DNA from: CAYQNU01 sp964419055
GTDB taxonomy: Bacteria; Bacteroidota; Bacteroidia; Flavobacteriales_D; Parvicellaceae
DNA length: 64,000 nt
NCBI GenBank assembly: GCA_964419055.1
Contig: CAYQNU010000010.1
Coordinates: 62,001 to 126,000 of the forward strand
Reading direction: 5' to 3'
Part shown: positions 45,193 to 55,128 of the stretch, piece after piece
Layout: every line of letters begins with the position of its first letter
How positions within the stretch are numbered: position 1 is the first letter of the stretch
Position numbers and translations under genes: made by a program
The notes under the pieces: generated by a model
What the model was told of the DNA's origin: nothing
Database searches by the model: none
Seen by the model: the letters and a program-made list of their open reading frames with translations, nothing else

Positions 45193-45340
45193 TTTTAGAT
45201 TGTAGAAGTTAGATTGTAGATTGAAAAAGAAGTATCATTAATCATAAAATCGTAAATTGAAAGTAGAGGTCAGATTGAAGATTAAAAAAATAATAAAGAA
45301 AACTTTGTACTTTGTACTCTAGACTTTGTACTAAAAAAAT
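45191..45340. repeat. Intergenic AT-rich repeat between sufB and sufC (copy B)
   Basis: The spacer holds repeats of GATTTTAGATT, TTAGATTGTAGATT and ATAAAATCGTAAAT words, and direct copies of ACTTTGTACT at 45302-45332. AGAAGTTAGATTGTAGATT at 45204-45222 is the exact complement of 8378-8396 (copy A). Confidence 0.6.
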
Positions 45341-45345
45341 AAAAA

Positions 45346-46104
45346 ATGAGCACGATAATAAAAATAGAAAATTTGCACGCATCGATTGATGGTAAAGAGA
45401 TTTTGAAGGGAATTAACTTGGAAGTTAAAGCTGGAGAGGTGCATGCTATAATGGGACCAAATGGTTCAGGCAAAAGTACACTTTCATCGGTTTTAGCTGG
45501 AAGAGAAGAATATGAAGTAACGGAAGGTTCTGTACATTTCTTAGGAAAAGATTTATTGGAATTAGCTCCAGAAGAACGTTCTTGGGAAGGTTTATTTATG
45601 GCGTTTCAATACCCTGTAGAAATTCCAGGTGTATCCAACATCAATTTTTTGAAAACTGCTTTACAGGAAAGAGCTAAGTATTTTAATGTTGCCCCTATTT
45701 CTGCTAAAGAATTTTTAGCGATGGTTAAAGAAAAAGCTGCTTTAGTTGAACTAAACGATAAATTAAAAAATCGTTCAGTAAATGAAGGTTTCTCAGGAGG
45801 TGAGAAAAAAAGAAATGAAATTTTTCAAATGGCCGTTTTAGAACCTAAATTAGCTATCTTGGATGAAACCGATTCTGGTTTAGATATTGATGCTTTGCGC
45901 ATTGTTGCCAATGGTGTAAACACATTAAAAACAGAAAACAATGCTACCATAGTAATAACTCACTACCAACGCTTATTGGATTATATTGTTCCTGATTTTG
46001 TACACGTGTTGCACAATGGAAAAATCATTAAAACAGGTGATAAAACACTCGCTTTAGAATTAGAAGAAAAAGGGTATGATTGGTTAAAAGAAGAATTAGT
46101 ATAG
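45346..46104 (+). CDS. sufC: SUF system ATPase SufC
   Basis: A 252-residue ABC-type ATPase that powers SufBD. Walker A is GPNGSGKSTL, the signature is SGGEKKRNE and Walker B is LAILDETDSGLD followed by the H-loop ITHYQRLLDYI. The soluble SufC has no membrane segment. It follows sufB after a repeat-bearing spacer and is four bases before sufD. A slippery AAAAAATAAAA stretch precedes its ATG, but no strong Shine-Dalgarno was seen. Confidence 0.97.
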   Translation: MSTIIKIENLHASIDGKEILKGINLEVKAGEVHAIMGPNGSGKSTLSSVLAGREEYEVTEGSVHFLGKDLLELAPEERSWEGLFMAFQYPVEIPGVSNINFLKTALQERAKYFNVAPISAKEFLAMVKEKAALVELNDKLKNRSVNEGFSGGEKKRNEIFQMAVLEPKLAILDETDSGLDIDALRIVANGVNTLKTENNATIVITHYQRLLDYIVPDFVHVLHNGKIIKTGDKTLALELEEKGYDWLKEELV

Positions 46105-46107
46105 GTT

Positions 46108-47355
46108 ATGGCAACTATTTTATCAGAAAAAAATATTGAGTTAACACCTTCAACGTTAAACGAAAAAGAGGTAAGCGAAGCGTTATCAAATTTTACAGAA
46201 GCCTCCTTTCCTACCCGAAAAACAGAAGATTGGCGCTATGTGAAATTAGGCAAATTAGTTAAAAAAAGTTTTAATTCGCCTAATTATTCCAATGATCCAA
46301 TGGATATTAGTCAGTTCAATATCCCAAACTTAGACTGCTCTACGTTGGTTTTTGTAAATGGATTGTATAACCCACATCTTTCTTGTATCCAAATGGAAAG
46401 CGGTGTTACTCTTTGCCCAATAGAAGATGCTAAAAACACGGTAGAATTCAAGCAACACTTTAATGTATTAGCTCATAAATCGTTGGATGTTTTTTCTACA
46501 CTTAATACTGCATACACTTCAGGGGGTGCTTATATTTCTGTTGCCAAAAACACTAGAACAACTAAAGCGCTTTATCTAATAAATATCAGTACACAAGGGG
46601 AAACCCATTTCAACTTACGTAATTTAATCATTGCTGAAGAAGGAGCTCAAGCCGAAATCATTCAAGGATTTTATCATATTGGCAATAACGAAAACTTAAA
46701 CAATTCAGTAACGGAGGTATACGTTAAGAAAAATGCTCACGTAAATCTTACAAAGATTCAACAAGATGCAGAATTCTCTTCGCACATTTGTTTTGAGCAC
46801 GTGCATCAAGAGAATGACAGTACCTTTAAAATTCACACCATTGTAAAAAGTGGAAACTTAGTGAGAAACGGACTAAACATTGCTGTTGATGGAAGTAATT
46901 GTTATTCAGAAATGAATGGATTAATTCTTTCTAGAGGCACTCAGTTTGTCGATAATCACACAAGAGTAGATCATTTGAAACCTCATTGTACTTCGAGTGA
47001 ATTATATAAATACATTCTTAAAGAACAATCTATAGGGGTTTTTAATGGTAAAGTGATCGTGCACCAAGACGCTCAAAAAATTCAAGCCTATCAACAAAAT
47101 AACAACCTCATTATTTCTGAATCGGCAACGATGAACGCTAAACCTGAATTAGAAATATTTGCAGATGATGTAAAATGTAGCCACGGCACTACCACTGGTC
47201 AGTTTGATGAAAAAGCTATATTTTATCTTCAATCAAGAGGTGTGAGCAAAGAAGCGGCTAAGGATTTATTAATTGAAGCTGTTGCCGATGAAGTTATTTC
47301 AAAAATTGGTAATGAAGCAATTATAGAATTTGTAAATCACAAACAAAAGCTATAG
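46108..47355 (+). CDS. sufD: Fe-S cluster assembly protein SufD
   Basis: A 415-residue SufD, partner of SufB. Recognised by FPTRKTEDWRYVKLGKL near the N-terminus and in the C-terminal half by EMNGLILSRGTQFVDNHTRVDHLKPHCTS, GVFNGKVIVHQDAQKIQAYQQNNNL and DDVKCSHGTTTGQFDE, which includes the conserved Cys/His. It starts four bases after sufC and its 3' end overlaps the convergent outer-membrane gene by six bases. No cysteine desulfurase gene follows, unlike the common sufBCDS order. Confidence 0.96.
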   Translation: MATILSEKNIELTPSTLNEKEVSEALSNFTEASFPTRKTEDWRYVKLGKLVKKSFNSPNYSNDPMDISQFNIPNLDCSTLVFVNGLYNPHLSCIQMESGVTLCPIEDAKNTVEFKQHFNVLAHKSLDVFSTLNTAYTSGGAYISVAKNTRTTKALYLINISTQGETHFNLRNLIIAEEGAQAEIIQGFYHIGNNENLNNSVTEVYVKKNAHVNLTKIQQDAEFSSHICFEHVHQENDSTFKIHTIVKSGNLVRNGLNIAVDGSNCYSEMNGLILSRGTQFVDNHTRVDHLKPHCTSSELYKYILKEQSIGVFNGKVIVHQDAQKIQAYQQNNNLIISESATMNAKPELEIFADDVKCSHGTTTGQFDEKAIFYLQSRGVSKEAAKDLLIEAVADEVISKIGNEAIIEFVNHKQKL

Positions 47356-48045
47356 ATTAATAAATAAACCAAAGTTTATATCCACGTTTTTGAACTTTTT
47401 GGGATAAGTGGCCGATGTATTTCCTGAACCATAAGTCATTTGACCGCCAGCAAAACGATCATTATATTCTACTCTGCTCATTAATGTGATGTCTCCATCC
47501 AGTTTATATCCAAACCCTGAACCAACACGATAATTTAATCCAAGAACTTCATAAACCCAACTTCCGCCCAAATTGTCATAAGACAATTCTCCTGAGTAAG
47601 AATAAGGGTCAACATAAAATCCTTTAAAAGTAAGAGGTGGTAAAAAAATGTGAAAACCAACATGAGCTTTAATCGGTACAATAAATTTATCATTAATTTC
47701 CAACAAATATTCGGGTCCAACTGTCATTCCAAAACTATGATATTTGCCTATATCAAAATTAACATATTGTGTACCGATGGAATTTGCTTTTAAATAAGCC
47801 TTATAAGCCTCTACATTAAACTTGTTTGAAGTGGCAAAAACAGAATACGACATGGCCAATTTACCTTGCTGCCCGCCTCCAGAAAACTGAAAACTCATAC
47901 CTTGTTTGGCAAATCCCGATTGCGTAAGGCTTTTTTTGTTGGCAAAACCTCCAATGGGTTGACTACGACCAATTAAAATTTCTAATTGACAATAATAACT
48001 TGAAGAAATCAATGCGAATGTAACTATCAATAATGTAATTTTCAT
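47350..48045 (-). CDS. Hypothetical outer-membrane beta-barrel-like protein
   Basis: A 231-residue exported protein with signal peptide MKITLLIVTFALISSSYYCQ. The mature sequence shows the alternating aromatic/Gly pattern of an outer-membrane barrel (KLAMSYSVFATSNKF, FGMTVGPEYLLEINDKFIVPIKAHVGFH, GSGFGYKLDGDITLMSRVEYNDRFAGGQ), and it ends with LFINL, a typical barrel C-terminus. No named family is recognised. It is convergent with sufD. Confidence 0.65.
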   Translation of the reverse strand: MKITLLIVTFALISSSYYCQLEILIGRSQPIGGFANKKSLTQSGFAKQGMSFQFSGGGQQGKLAMSYSVFATSNKFNVEAYKAYLKANSIGTQYVNFDIGKYHSFGMTVGPEYLLEINDKFIVPIKAHVGFHIFLPPLTFKGFYVDPYSYSGELSYDNLGGSWVYEVLGLNYRVGSGFGYKLDGDITLMSRVEYNDRFAGGQMTYGSGNTSATYPKKFKNVDINFGLFINL

Positions 48046-48177
48046 ACCATTCTAATTCAATAAATAAGTGTAAAATTAGACTCGATAGAAATTATATAAG
48101 TAAGTAAAATTACTGAAAATCATAATATTTTCTTGAAACATTTCAAATTTAAAAATGTAAAAATTGGTTCAAATTAA

Positions 48178-48211
48178 AAAAGCGACAACCTCTTTCGAAT
48201 TCATCGCTTTT
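48178..48211 (-). terminator. Terminator of the type A T9SS cargo gene
   Basis: On the minus strand, AAAAGCGA (48211-48204) and TCGCTTTT (48185-48178) form an eight-base stem with an 18-base loop, extended by further T residues; it lies 20 bases after the stop at 48232. Confidence 0.75.
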
Positions 48212-48231
48212 AGTATAATTGAAAAACTTAG

Positions 48232-51200
48232 TTATCTTTCAATTACAACTCTTTCTGTGCTGATAGTACCATCTGAGAGTGTGGAGGTAACTAAATAAAT
48301 ACCCGCTTGCAAATCACTCACATCAATTTGTTGTGTGGATTGATTTACAGTCATCGTTTTCATAACACTACCCAAAATAGAATAAATAGTTATAACTGCA
48401 TTTTCCGTTTCATCCATCAACTCCACAGTAAGGTAATCATTGGCAGGATTAGGATAAACGTAAATTGAAGCCATTTGATCTACAGAAGGTATATTTTGAG
48501 GAGCAGGAGTGTACGATTTAGGTACTATAATAAAAGGTATTTCCTCATCAAACTTGGTTTTGTTTACCATATCTAATATTACTTGAGCTGATACGCACTC
48601 TCTTCTAAAAGGATCTCCTAAAACAATAGACTCTAATTCGGTTCTTTGGATGGAATCATGTTCTATTCTAAATCCTCTTTCTTGACATTGTTCAAAAGCA
48701 ATTAACAACTCTCTCATTTTGGCAAATTCTAAATGAGCACCATTATCAACTAACTTTAAGCTATCTAATATTTGTTGAGCATTATTGAATTCATTATTTT
48801 CAATATAGGCATCAGCTAATTGTTTTCTATAAACTAATTCTTCTCTAGATTTTAACAATATTATTGCTGAGTCTAATCCATTCAAAGTAGTGGTATCGTG
48901 AATATGGTAACGAATAGCTTCATTTAATACAATTTTAGACTCTGCAATTAAATCGCTTGCTTCGGCATCAGCTATAACTCTAGGATTTGTGCCCCCATTT
49001 TGAGCGCTTAAAATTTGGTTTTTAATACCATTCGGTATGTTGCTTTGCTGAACCACTGTTATAACGCTTGCAGGTAATGGTGAGTTTTCTAACAACAATT
49101 GTTTTTTTATACCTGGAGCCATATTACTTTGCACAATTGCTTCTAAAATTGTTACATTTAAATAAGGGCTTTTGGTCGATAAATTATTTTTTAGATTTCC
49201 CACACTCAATTGTCCGCCTTGGTAGGTTGACCATTGATTATTTACATACGTATCTAATGCTGTGTAGAAATTTTCTTTTGCCTCTCCAGCAGATTTTAAA
49301 CTGTCGCTCAGTGATTTTAAAACAATAAGAGGCCCAGTTACAATAGCTGAATTACAGTTGCCTTTAGCAATTGGGTTATAAGCTTGTAAACAACCTGTTT
49401 TTTGAGTATTAAAAGTATTAATTATCAAAGGATTATGGCTTAACGGAATGGAAGGGTTATAAAAATACTGACTAGAGAATGGTGTAATGTTTGGATTTCC
49501 ATTCCAATAATTGAGGGCAGTAGTAAATTGTGTTGAGAATTGATTATTTGCTCCAGAAGTGCTTGAAATACAGCTTCCTTGTTGCGGTTTGATACCTCCA
49601 TTAGTAATCATAATGTCACCTTGGGTGATGTCTTTAAATTCGTTACATTTATATGTTAAACCTGAAGTGTTTAACACTAAAGTGGTACCTAAAACATTTT
49701 GGTAGCGAACATTGGCATTAAAAGCCCAAGAACCATATCTCAATCTATCAAAATCATTTCTCACAACGTTATTAGCATCAGCAGATAATCCATTTTCATT
49801 ACTATTATTGATCAACAAGCCTCTCACGTCTTGAGTTAGGTGATAATCACTGTTAAATAGGTTATCTGAAATTTTATATCCAGTACAGTTTTGAAAATAA
49901 GCACCATAAGAAGTTCCTGTGTTTACTGTGTTAAAGGTTTCCCCAACTTCAAAGACATTATTTACAACAACCGTGTAATCTATGTTTTTAAAATATAAAC
50001 CTCTATGACATTCTTTGAATAGGGTGTTTTTTACGGATGTATTATTTATTGGATTGACAGCAGAAGCCCAAATACCATAGTATAAATTTTCAAACTCAGA
50101 AGTTGTGCTTGTTGGTAAATTTTTGTCAATGATGAAAGAAGCATCGGCAGCAGTAATACCAAAACCTCTTTGAATAAAAGCAAACTGACCTGGCACAGTG
50201 TTTTTAAACTTACAACCTTCTACTTTGACATTTCTTACTCCAAATAATGACAAATGTGTATCGCATGGCGAGCCATCGTTTAACACAGCATCTGTGATAA
50301 AAGTGGTTCTTCTAAAATAACCTTGATTTGATTGACTATATGGAAACATCTCAACGTCTTTTTTGTTGTTTCGAAAAGTGCTTTGATCAATATATAATTG
50401 TCCACCTGAATTCCCAAAATCAGGTTGCTGAGAGGTGGTTTGTGTATTGGGGTCAAACACATCAATAACCCCAAAATTGCGCACACCTCTAATGGCATTG
50501 CTGATTTCAGAATTGTTTTGCATCACTAAAGTACCTTGATTGGTAAATGTAGGAGGTAAAGCAGGATTTCCTTTTACAATAACCCCCTGCCACAAGTAGG
50601 TAGCACATTCTTCTGATGTAAATAGTGTATTGTTCATTGTAAGACTTGCACCTCTTTCAATTGTAACGCGTGTATTTTCTTTGAAGTAAAATTGCAAGTT
50701 ACTAATGGTTAAATTGGTGCCAGTGGAAATGGTTATTGAACCATTAACAATGACTGTATTAGGCGAATTGTTAAATGGATTGTTGTTCGGACTCCAATTT
50801 ACATTGCCACCACTAATGATAATATCGTTGTCAGGTGAACTGAACTGATAATTCTGACAACATACATTTTGACCTTGGGCAATGGTTAATGAATTCTCAT
50901 TGTCAATTTGATCTTGAAGGAAATAAGGAGAAACATTATCATCGATTGAAGTAGGAATACTATAATTAAATTGAAGCAATTGTGGATTCCATTGCCAAAA
51001 AGCAGTTCCGGTAGTACCTGCAGTATTTAGCTGCGCTAAAAAACTACCATTGTGCATATATAAATTTCCATCTACTCCAGTTTCAATGTAGGATTTTTTA
51101 AATGTAGATTCATTAATAAAATTTGGATGATTCGCAACTTTTGGAAATTGCGCATTATTATGAATCATTACTAACAAATTCTCAGGGTAGACAATTGAAG

Positions 51201-52265
51201 AATTTTTAGCAATAATTATTTGTTGATTATTAATAAATTCTATACCCCTAATATCGTCATCTTCAAGAGAATTTAAAGGATTATTGGGTGATTGGAAAAA
51301 GAACTTTCTATGTTCTGAATTTATCGCATTAATATTCAAACCATAATCTATTTCTATAACATCTAGAATCCAACTGGGTTGAACAGACCAATTGTTTGGA
51401 TTACTAGAATTGTTTGTTGAAATTAAAGCTGGATTTGCATTTAGTTCAGTGTGATGCACTACTATAGCTGGATGATTAAAAGGAATTGCTCCAAGTTGTT
51501 GTTTTCTCCAAGCAAATGCAATATAATATTTTCTTACATCTGCATCATGAAAAATTTCCATTTCAGTAAAGCTTGGGCCCCCACCGCCTCTAAATTCAAT
51601 TGGATGACTAAAATTATCATATTGAATTCCAAATTCATCCACTTTATATCTTAATAAATTATATTCAGCTAAAATATATAAATATCTAAACTCATTATTT
51701 ATTATTGGAGTACAAGCAAAATTACAAAAACTATTGAACAAAGTATTATTCCAATTTCCCGCAATTTCTAAATTGAAATTTGAAGGTGTTGTTAATGCAC
51801 CTGTTGGCGATGAAAATTGACCAGGGAGCTCCATATCTAACATGAAATATCTTGGAAGACAATTTGTGCCAAAAACGGTATGTTCCGCTCCAACAATATA
51901 ATATTTGTTACATTTATTTGGAACAGGTATTACAACAACTTCATCTGCCCCAAAATTACCACCCAACACGTCAGAAATCAATAAACCGTCCTTGTCAAAA
52001 ATATGCCCATCTACAATAAAGAACAATAATTCTCCGTTGGCATCGTGTTGCACATTATGTGCTACAGAAGGAGATCGGCCATCGTAACCAGCCGGCCATC
52101 CTGTACCAGCTCCATAGGGAGTGGGAAGGGGGCTGGGGGGTGTAAAGCCTCCTAAATTTATAATCGAATTTGAAGGTAATGTCCATAATGGACTTTGGCT
52201 TATTACGTTTTGAATAAAACCTATGAGGTATAGAAACAGAAAAAAGAGAAGATTTTTGTTTTCAT
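48232..52265 (-). pseudogene. Type A T9SS cargo with parallel beta-helix, signal peptide frameshifted
   Basis: The body, from GTG at 52053 to 48232, is one open frame of 1273 residues that continues upstream without a stop through sequence matching a signal peptide (LLFFLFLYLIGFIQNVISQ), but in that frame there is no start codon. An ATG at 52265 opens MKTKIF in another frame that stops after 14 codons. One extra A in the A-run right after the ATG (minus strand; T-run 52259-52262) would join them as MKNKNLLFFLFLYLIGF and give 1344 residues. The mature part has an early beta-propeller-like region, a parallel beta-helix at about residues 480-800 and helices, and ends in a type A sorting domain (YVYPNPANDYL, SDLQAGIYLVT). 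Either a real or phase-variable frameshift, or an assembly error. Confidence 0.82.
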
Positions 52266-52320
52266 AGTTGTGAGTTTTTAATTTGTGGTTAAAGATAGTT
52301 TTTTATATTATAAAAAATAC

Positions 52321-52328
52321 TATATTTG
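52321..52328 (+). promoter_or_regulatory. -7 promoter box for the XRE regulator gene
   Basis: TATATTTG matches TAnnTTTG exactly, with transcription expected about 52333 and the ATG at 52369. A TTG at 52292-52294 is 26 bases upstream, more than the usual 17-23, so the -33 element is weak. Confidence 0.5.
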
Positions 52329-52368
52329 CATGATACAATTAATACGTTTAACGATAAATATTATACTT

Positions 52369-52737
52369 ATGAAGATAGGTCAAAACATTAGAAAAATAAG
52401 AGAGCTCAATGATTTAAATCAAGAAGCTGTAGCTAATATATTAGGAATGAGTGCGATAGCTTATGGAAGAATAGAAAGGAATGAAACTGATATTTCGCTC
52501 AAAAGAATTAACCAGATTGCAGAGGCTTTAAATACAGATGTTGAAACATTGCTTAACTTTGACAGCAAAAAACATATAATACATATGGAAAATAACCAAG
52601 GTTCTATTTACACTTCTGTTAATTATGGTACCGTTAATGCTGTAAACGAAAGTTTGCTACAAACAATAGCAAAACTAAATGATAATATTGTTCAGTTGAA
52701 TAATGTTGTTTTACAATATACTAAAAAAAATGTTTAA
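52369..52737 (+). CDS. XRE-family transcriptional regulator
   Basis: A 122-residue DNA-binding protein with a Cro/C1-type helix-turn-helix at residues 3-57 (IGQNIRKIRELNDLNQEAVANILGMS, GRIERNETDISLKRINQIAEAL). The C-terminus has a short beta stretch (GSIYTSVNYGTVNAV) and a helix (LLQTIAKLNDNIVQLNNVV), probably for dimerisation. The ATG at 52369 is preferred over upstream ATGs because it opens directly on the HTH helix. It is divergent from the frameshifted type A cargo gene and its 3' end overlaps the next gene by eight bases, so it may control one or both cargo genes. Confidence 0.85.
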   Translation: MKIGQNIRKIRELNDLNQEAVANILGMSAIAYGRIERNETDISLKRINQIAEALNTDVETLLNFDSKKHIIHMENNQGSIYTSVNYGTVNAVNESLLQTIAKLNDNIVQLNNVVLQYTKKNV

Positions 52738-54634
52738 ACGATTCTTTTTTATTACTATATTAGTTTTTTTAAATCTTAAAATCTGTTTTCCTCAAAACAT
52801 TGTTTATCAAGATATTTTTAGGGGTGGAGTAACAGGGGATGCTTATAATGCAGGGTTTTCTTTTCAAACAGGGCAAGTTGACATTTATATTGAACCAGGA
52901 AGCACTATACGAAAAGCTTTACTTTTCGTAAATGCTTATTATAACCCCTTAACTGATAGAACGCTGTATTTCAATGGTATACCTCTATCAATTAATCAGA
53001 CTTTTGCAGTAAATGACCCCTATTTCAATATTGGACTTGGTGGTGGTCCTCAGGAAATTAGAACAATGATCATTGATGTTTCAGATTTAGTAAATCCACT
53101 TCAAACTTCTTACTTAATTACTCCACCTAGTGCAATTTTCCCAATTACAACTGAAGGAGCATATATTGAATATTATCTTATGGTTACTTACAACAATTCA
53201 TTAATGGATGAAATTTGTACAATTGCAGCAGTTAATAATATTCAACCAAACGCTGTAATGAATTATTCTATACAAAACATCAATACAATGAGAATAAACA
53301 ATAATGTTTCTCTAATTTTACATACTAGTCATTTTTGTGATACTATACAAGACGGAAGTTACGTATTAATTGAAAATGATACACTTGGATTAATAGGCGG
53401 AGATGATGATCATAGTTTAGTTTCTTGTACAGGAGTAGTCGGTTCATTTTATTATCAAAATAGCTCTTTATTTGGATTAGGAAATGATGTAGCCAACAAT
53501 GTCATGTCAGGTAATGATGCAATTGCAAATATTGAATCATATTTAAGTTCTAATAATTTAGTTGAAATTCAACTAAATTATCAATCAAATTTCAGGCCTC
53601 AAACTAATCCAGTACACCAACTTTTCCTCACCTACACCACTCCCTGCGATACCTTTAGCACTACGCTTACCGACAATATAAACGTATGCAAAGGAGCGCA
53701 AGCCCAACTCAATGCCACAGGTGGGGCTTCGACACCGCTCAGCCACCCCGCTTATGAGTGGCTGCCACAAGTGGGGCTAAGTTGTTATAATTGTCCCAAT
53801 CCTATTGTTACCGCAGATACTATCAACTACTATACGTGTAGAATATGGAACACTGATAGTTGTAGCAAAGTACTTCCCGTAAAGATAAACATATTGCCGC
53901 TGCCCATTATGCCCACTATAGCCGTAAATCCCACGCTGTGTAGTGGCAACACGGGTCATATTCACATAACTAATCAACCTGCTGCTTATAGCTATATATT
54001 AGATGGTGGCACACCTCAAACTACTTTGCACTTTTATAATCAAACTGCGGGCAATCACACCTTGCAAATAGCCACAAATAATGGGTGCAGTATAGATACG
54101 CTGCTCACAGTAACAGAAGTAAACAATGTAGTAGCGCAGTTTACGGCTTCACCCACCAGTGGTGATGTGCCGCTTGCGGTTAATTTTACCAATCAAAGTG
54201 CAAATGCTACTAATTATAATTGGTATATAGAAAATGATACGCTCAACACTATTCAAGCTAATCATACCTTTGATACTTCGGGAGTTTTTACCGTTACGTT
54301 GGTAGCGTATAATAATTTTCCTCAGTGTAGCGATACGGCTCAAGTTACCATTGTAGCAGAATATCCGTTTACCATCATAGCCCCAAGCCTATATGCAAGT
54401 GATGAAAATTACACACCCTATCAAATATACACTTCGGGAGTTACCGAATTGCATTACGAACTCTTTACCGACCAAGGTAAGTTGGTATATAATAAGGTTC
54501 TGTTCCCCAATGCTGGTGCTGTTTCGTTGTGGAATAGTAATCAACTAGCAAAAGGTATTTATCTCTATCGCATTTGGGCAGTGGATAATGATGGAATGGA
54601 GAAAATGATTACTGGGAAGGTCGTTGTGATATAA
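52730..54634 (+). CDS. Secreted PKD-domain protein with probable T9SS C-terminal domain
   Basis: A 634-residue exported protein. The start at 52730 (MFKRFFFITILVFLNLKICFPQ) gives the best signal peptide; a start at 52703 would lengthen it. Residues about 25-290 are a beta-rich domain of unrecognised type (RTLYFNGIPLSINQ). From about 295 it switches to a different style: a Cys-containing Ig-like region with CNGC-type motifs (YEWLPQVGLSCYNCPNPIVTA), a PKD domain at about 470-545 (FTASPTSGDVPLAVNFTN), and a C-terminal domain similar to a divergent type B sorting domain (LHYELFTDQGKLVYNKVL, AKGIYLYRIWAVDNDG). By hand count GC is 16/60 at 53221-53280 but 65/120 at 53641-53760, so the gene is mosaic. 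Confidence 0.8.
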   Translation: MFKRFFFITILVFLNLKICFPQNIVYQDIFRGGVTGDAYNAGFSFQTGQVDIYIEPGSTIRKALLFVNAYYNPLTDRTLYFNGIPLSINQTFAVNDPYFNIGLGGGPQEIRTMIIDVSDLVNPLQTSYLITPPSAIFPITTEGAYIEYYLMVTYNNSLMDEICTIAAVNNIQPNAVMNYSIQNINTMRINNNVSLILHTSHFCDTIQDGSYVLIENDTLGLIGGDDDHSLVSCTGVVGSFYYQNSSLFGLGNDVANNVMSGNDAIANIESYLSSNNLVEIQLNYQSNFRPQTNPVHQLFLTYTTPCDTFSTTLTDNINVCKGAQAQLNATGGASTPLSHPAYEWLPQVGLSCYNCPNPIVTADTINYYTCRIWNTDSCSKVLPVKINILPLPIMPTIAVNPTLCSGNTGHIHITNQPAAYSYILDGGTPQTTLHFYNQTAGNHTLQIATNNGCSIDTLLTVTEVNNVVAQFTASPTSGDVPLAVNFTNQSANATNYNWYIENDTLNTIQANHTFDTSGVFTVTLVAYNNFPQCSDTAQVTIVAEYPFTIIAPSLYASDENYTPYQIYTSGVTELHYELFTDQGKLVYNKVLFPNAGAVSLWNSNQLAKGIYLYRIWAVDNDGMEKMITGKVVVI

Positions 54635-55128
54635 GTCTAGTTTTTTGTTTTTCTTTATTTTCACTTTTTTCTTGACAAAAAAGTAACTAAAAAGTCAAGA
54701 CCAAATAATGCTCCTTGCGCTCTGTGAATTTTTTACGATGACGCCTCTATCGGCTTACATCTAAAAATCCCATTCACGCCTGCGCACGCTCGCCAATTTG
54801 GTCGGGCCTGCGCGCAGGGATTTCTTTTACACATTGAAACTTGTAATCTCTTTAAAATTCTTTTTTTGCGAAAATAACTTTATGGAGGTAAAGAATCTCA
54901 ACTAGAAAATGTTGTCAAGCGAGATGTGCTTCTGCAGAATTTGGACTGTGTATGATTATAGATTAGAGAAAGTGAAAACGGGGAAGGTGATGGTGTTTTA
55001 GGCAAGGACCTGCTAAATTCTAGACAAAACACTTAATAATCTAAACATTGAAATTTTTGACTTACGTCTTAAAATCTTTTATCTTATATTCTTTTAAACT
55101 TTGAACTCTGTACTTGGTAGTTTCCTAT
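54635..55128. other. Gene-free 494-base stretch
   Basis: No credible coding sequence was found. The left part (54661-54823) contains hairpin-rich, GC-rich sequence described separately. The right part (55030-55125) has AT-rich words resembling the sufB/sufC spacer: AACTTTGAACTCTGTACTT is close to ACTTTGTACTCTAGACTTTGTACT at 45308-45332. The stretch lies between the secreted PKD protein and holB, which reads towards it. Confidence 0.7.
54661..54823. repeat. REP-like hairpin element
   Basis: TCTTGAC (54670-54676) pairs with GTCAAGA (54694-54700) over a 17-base A-rich loop. Farther on, CCTGCGCGCAGG (54807-54818) is a perfect 12-base palindrome, and AAATCCC (54765-54771) pairs with GGGATTT (54817-54823) around it. 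The core is much richer in GC than the flanks. Similar compact intergenic repeats are scattered in many Bacteroidota genomes; no second copy is in this window, so its repetitive nature is an inference. Confidence 0.45.
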
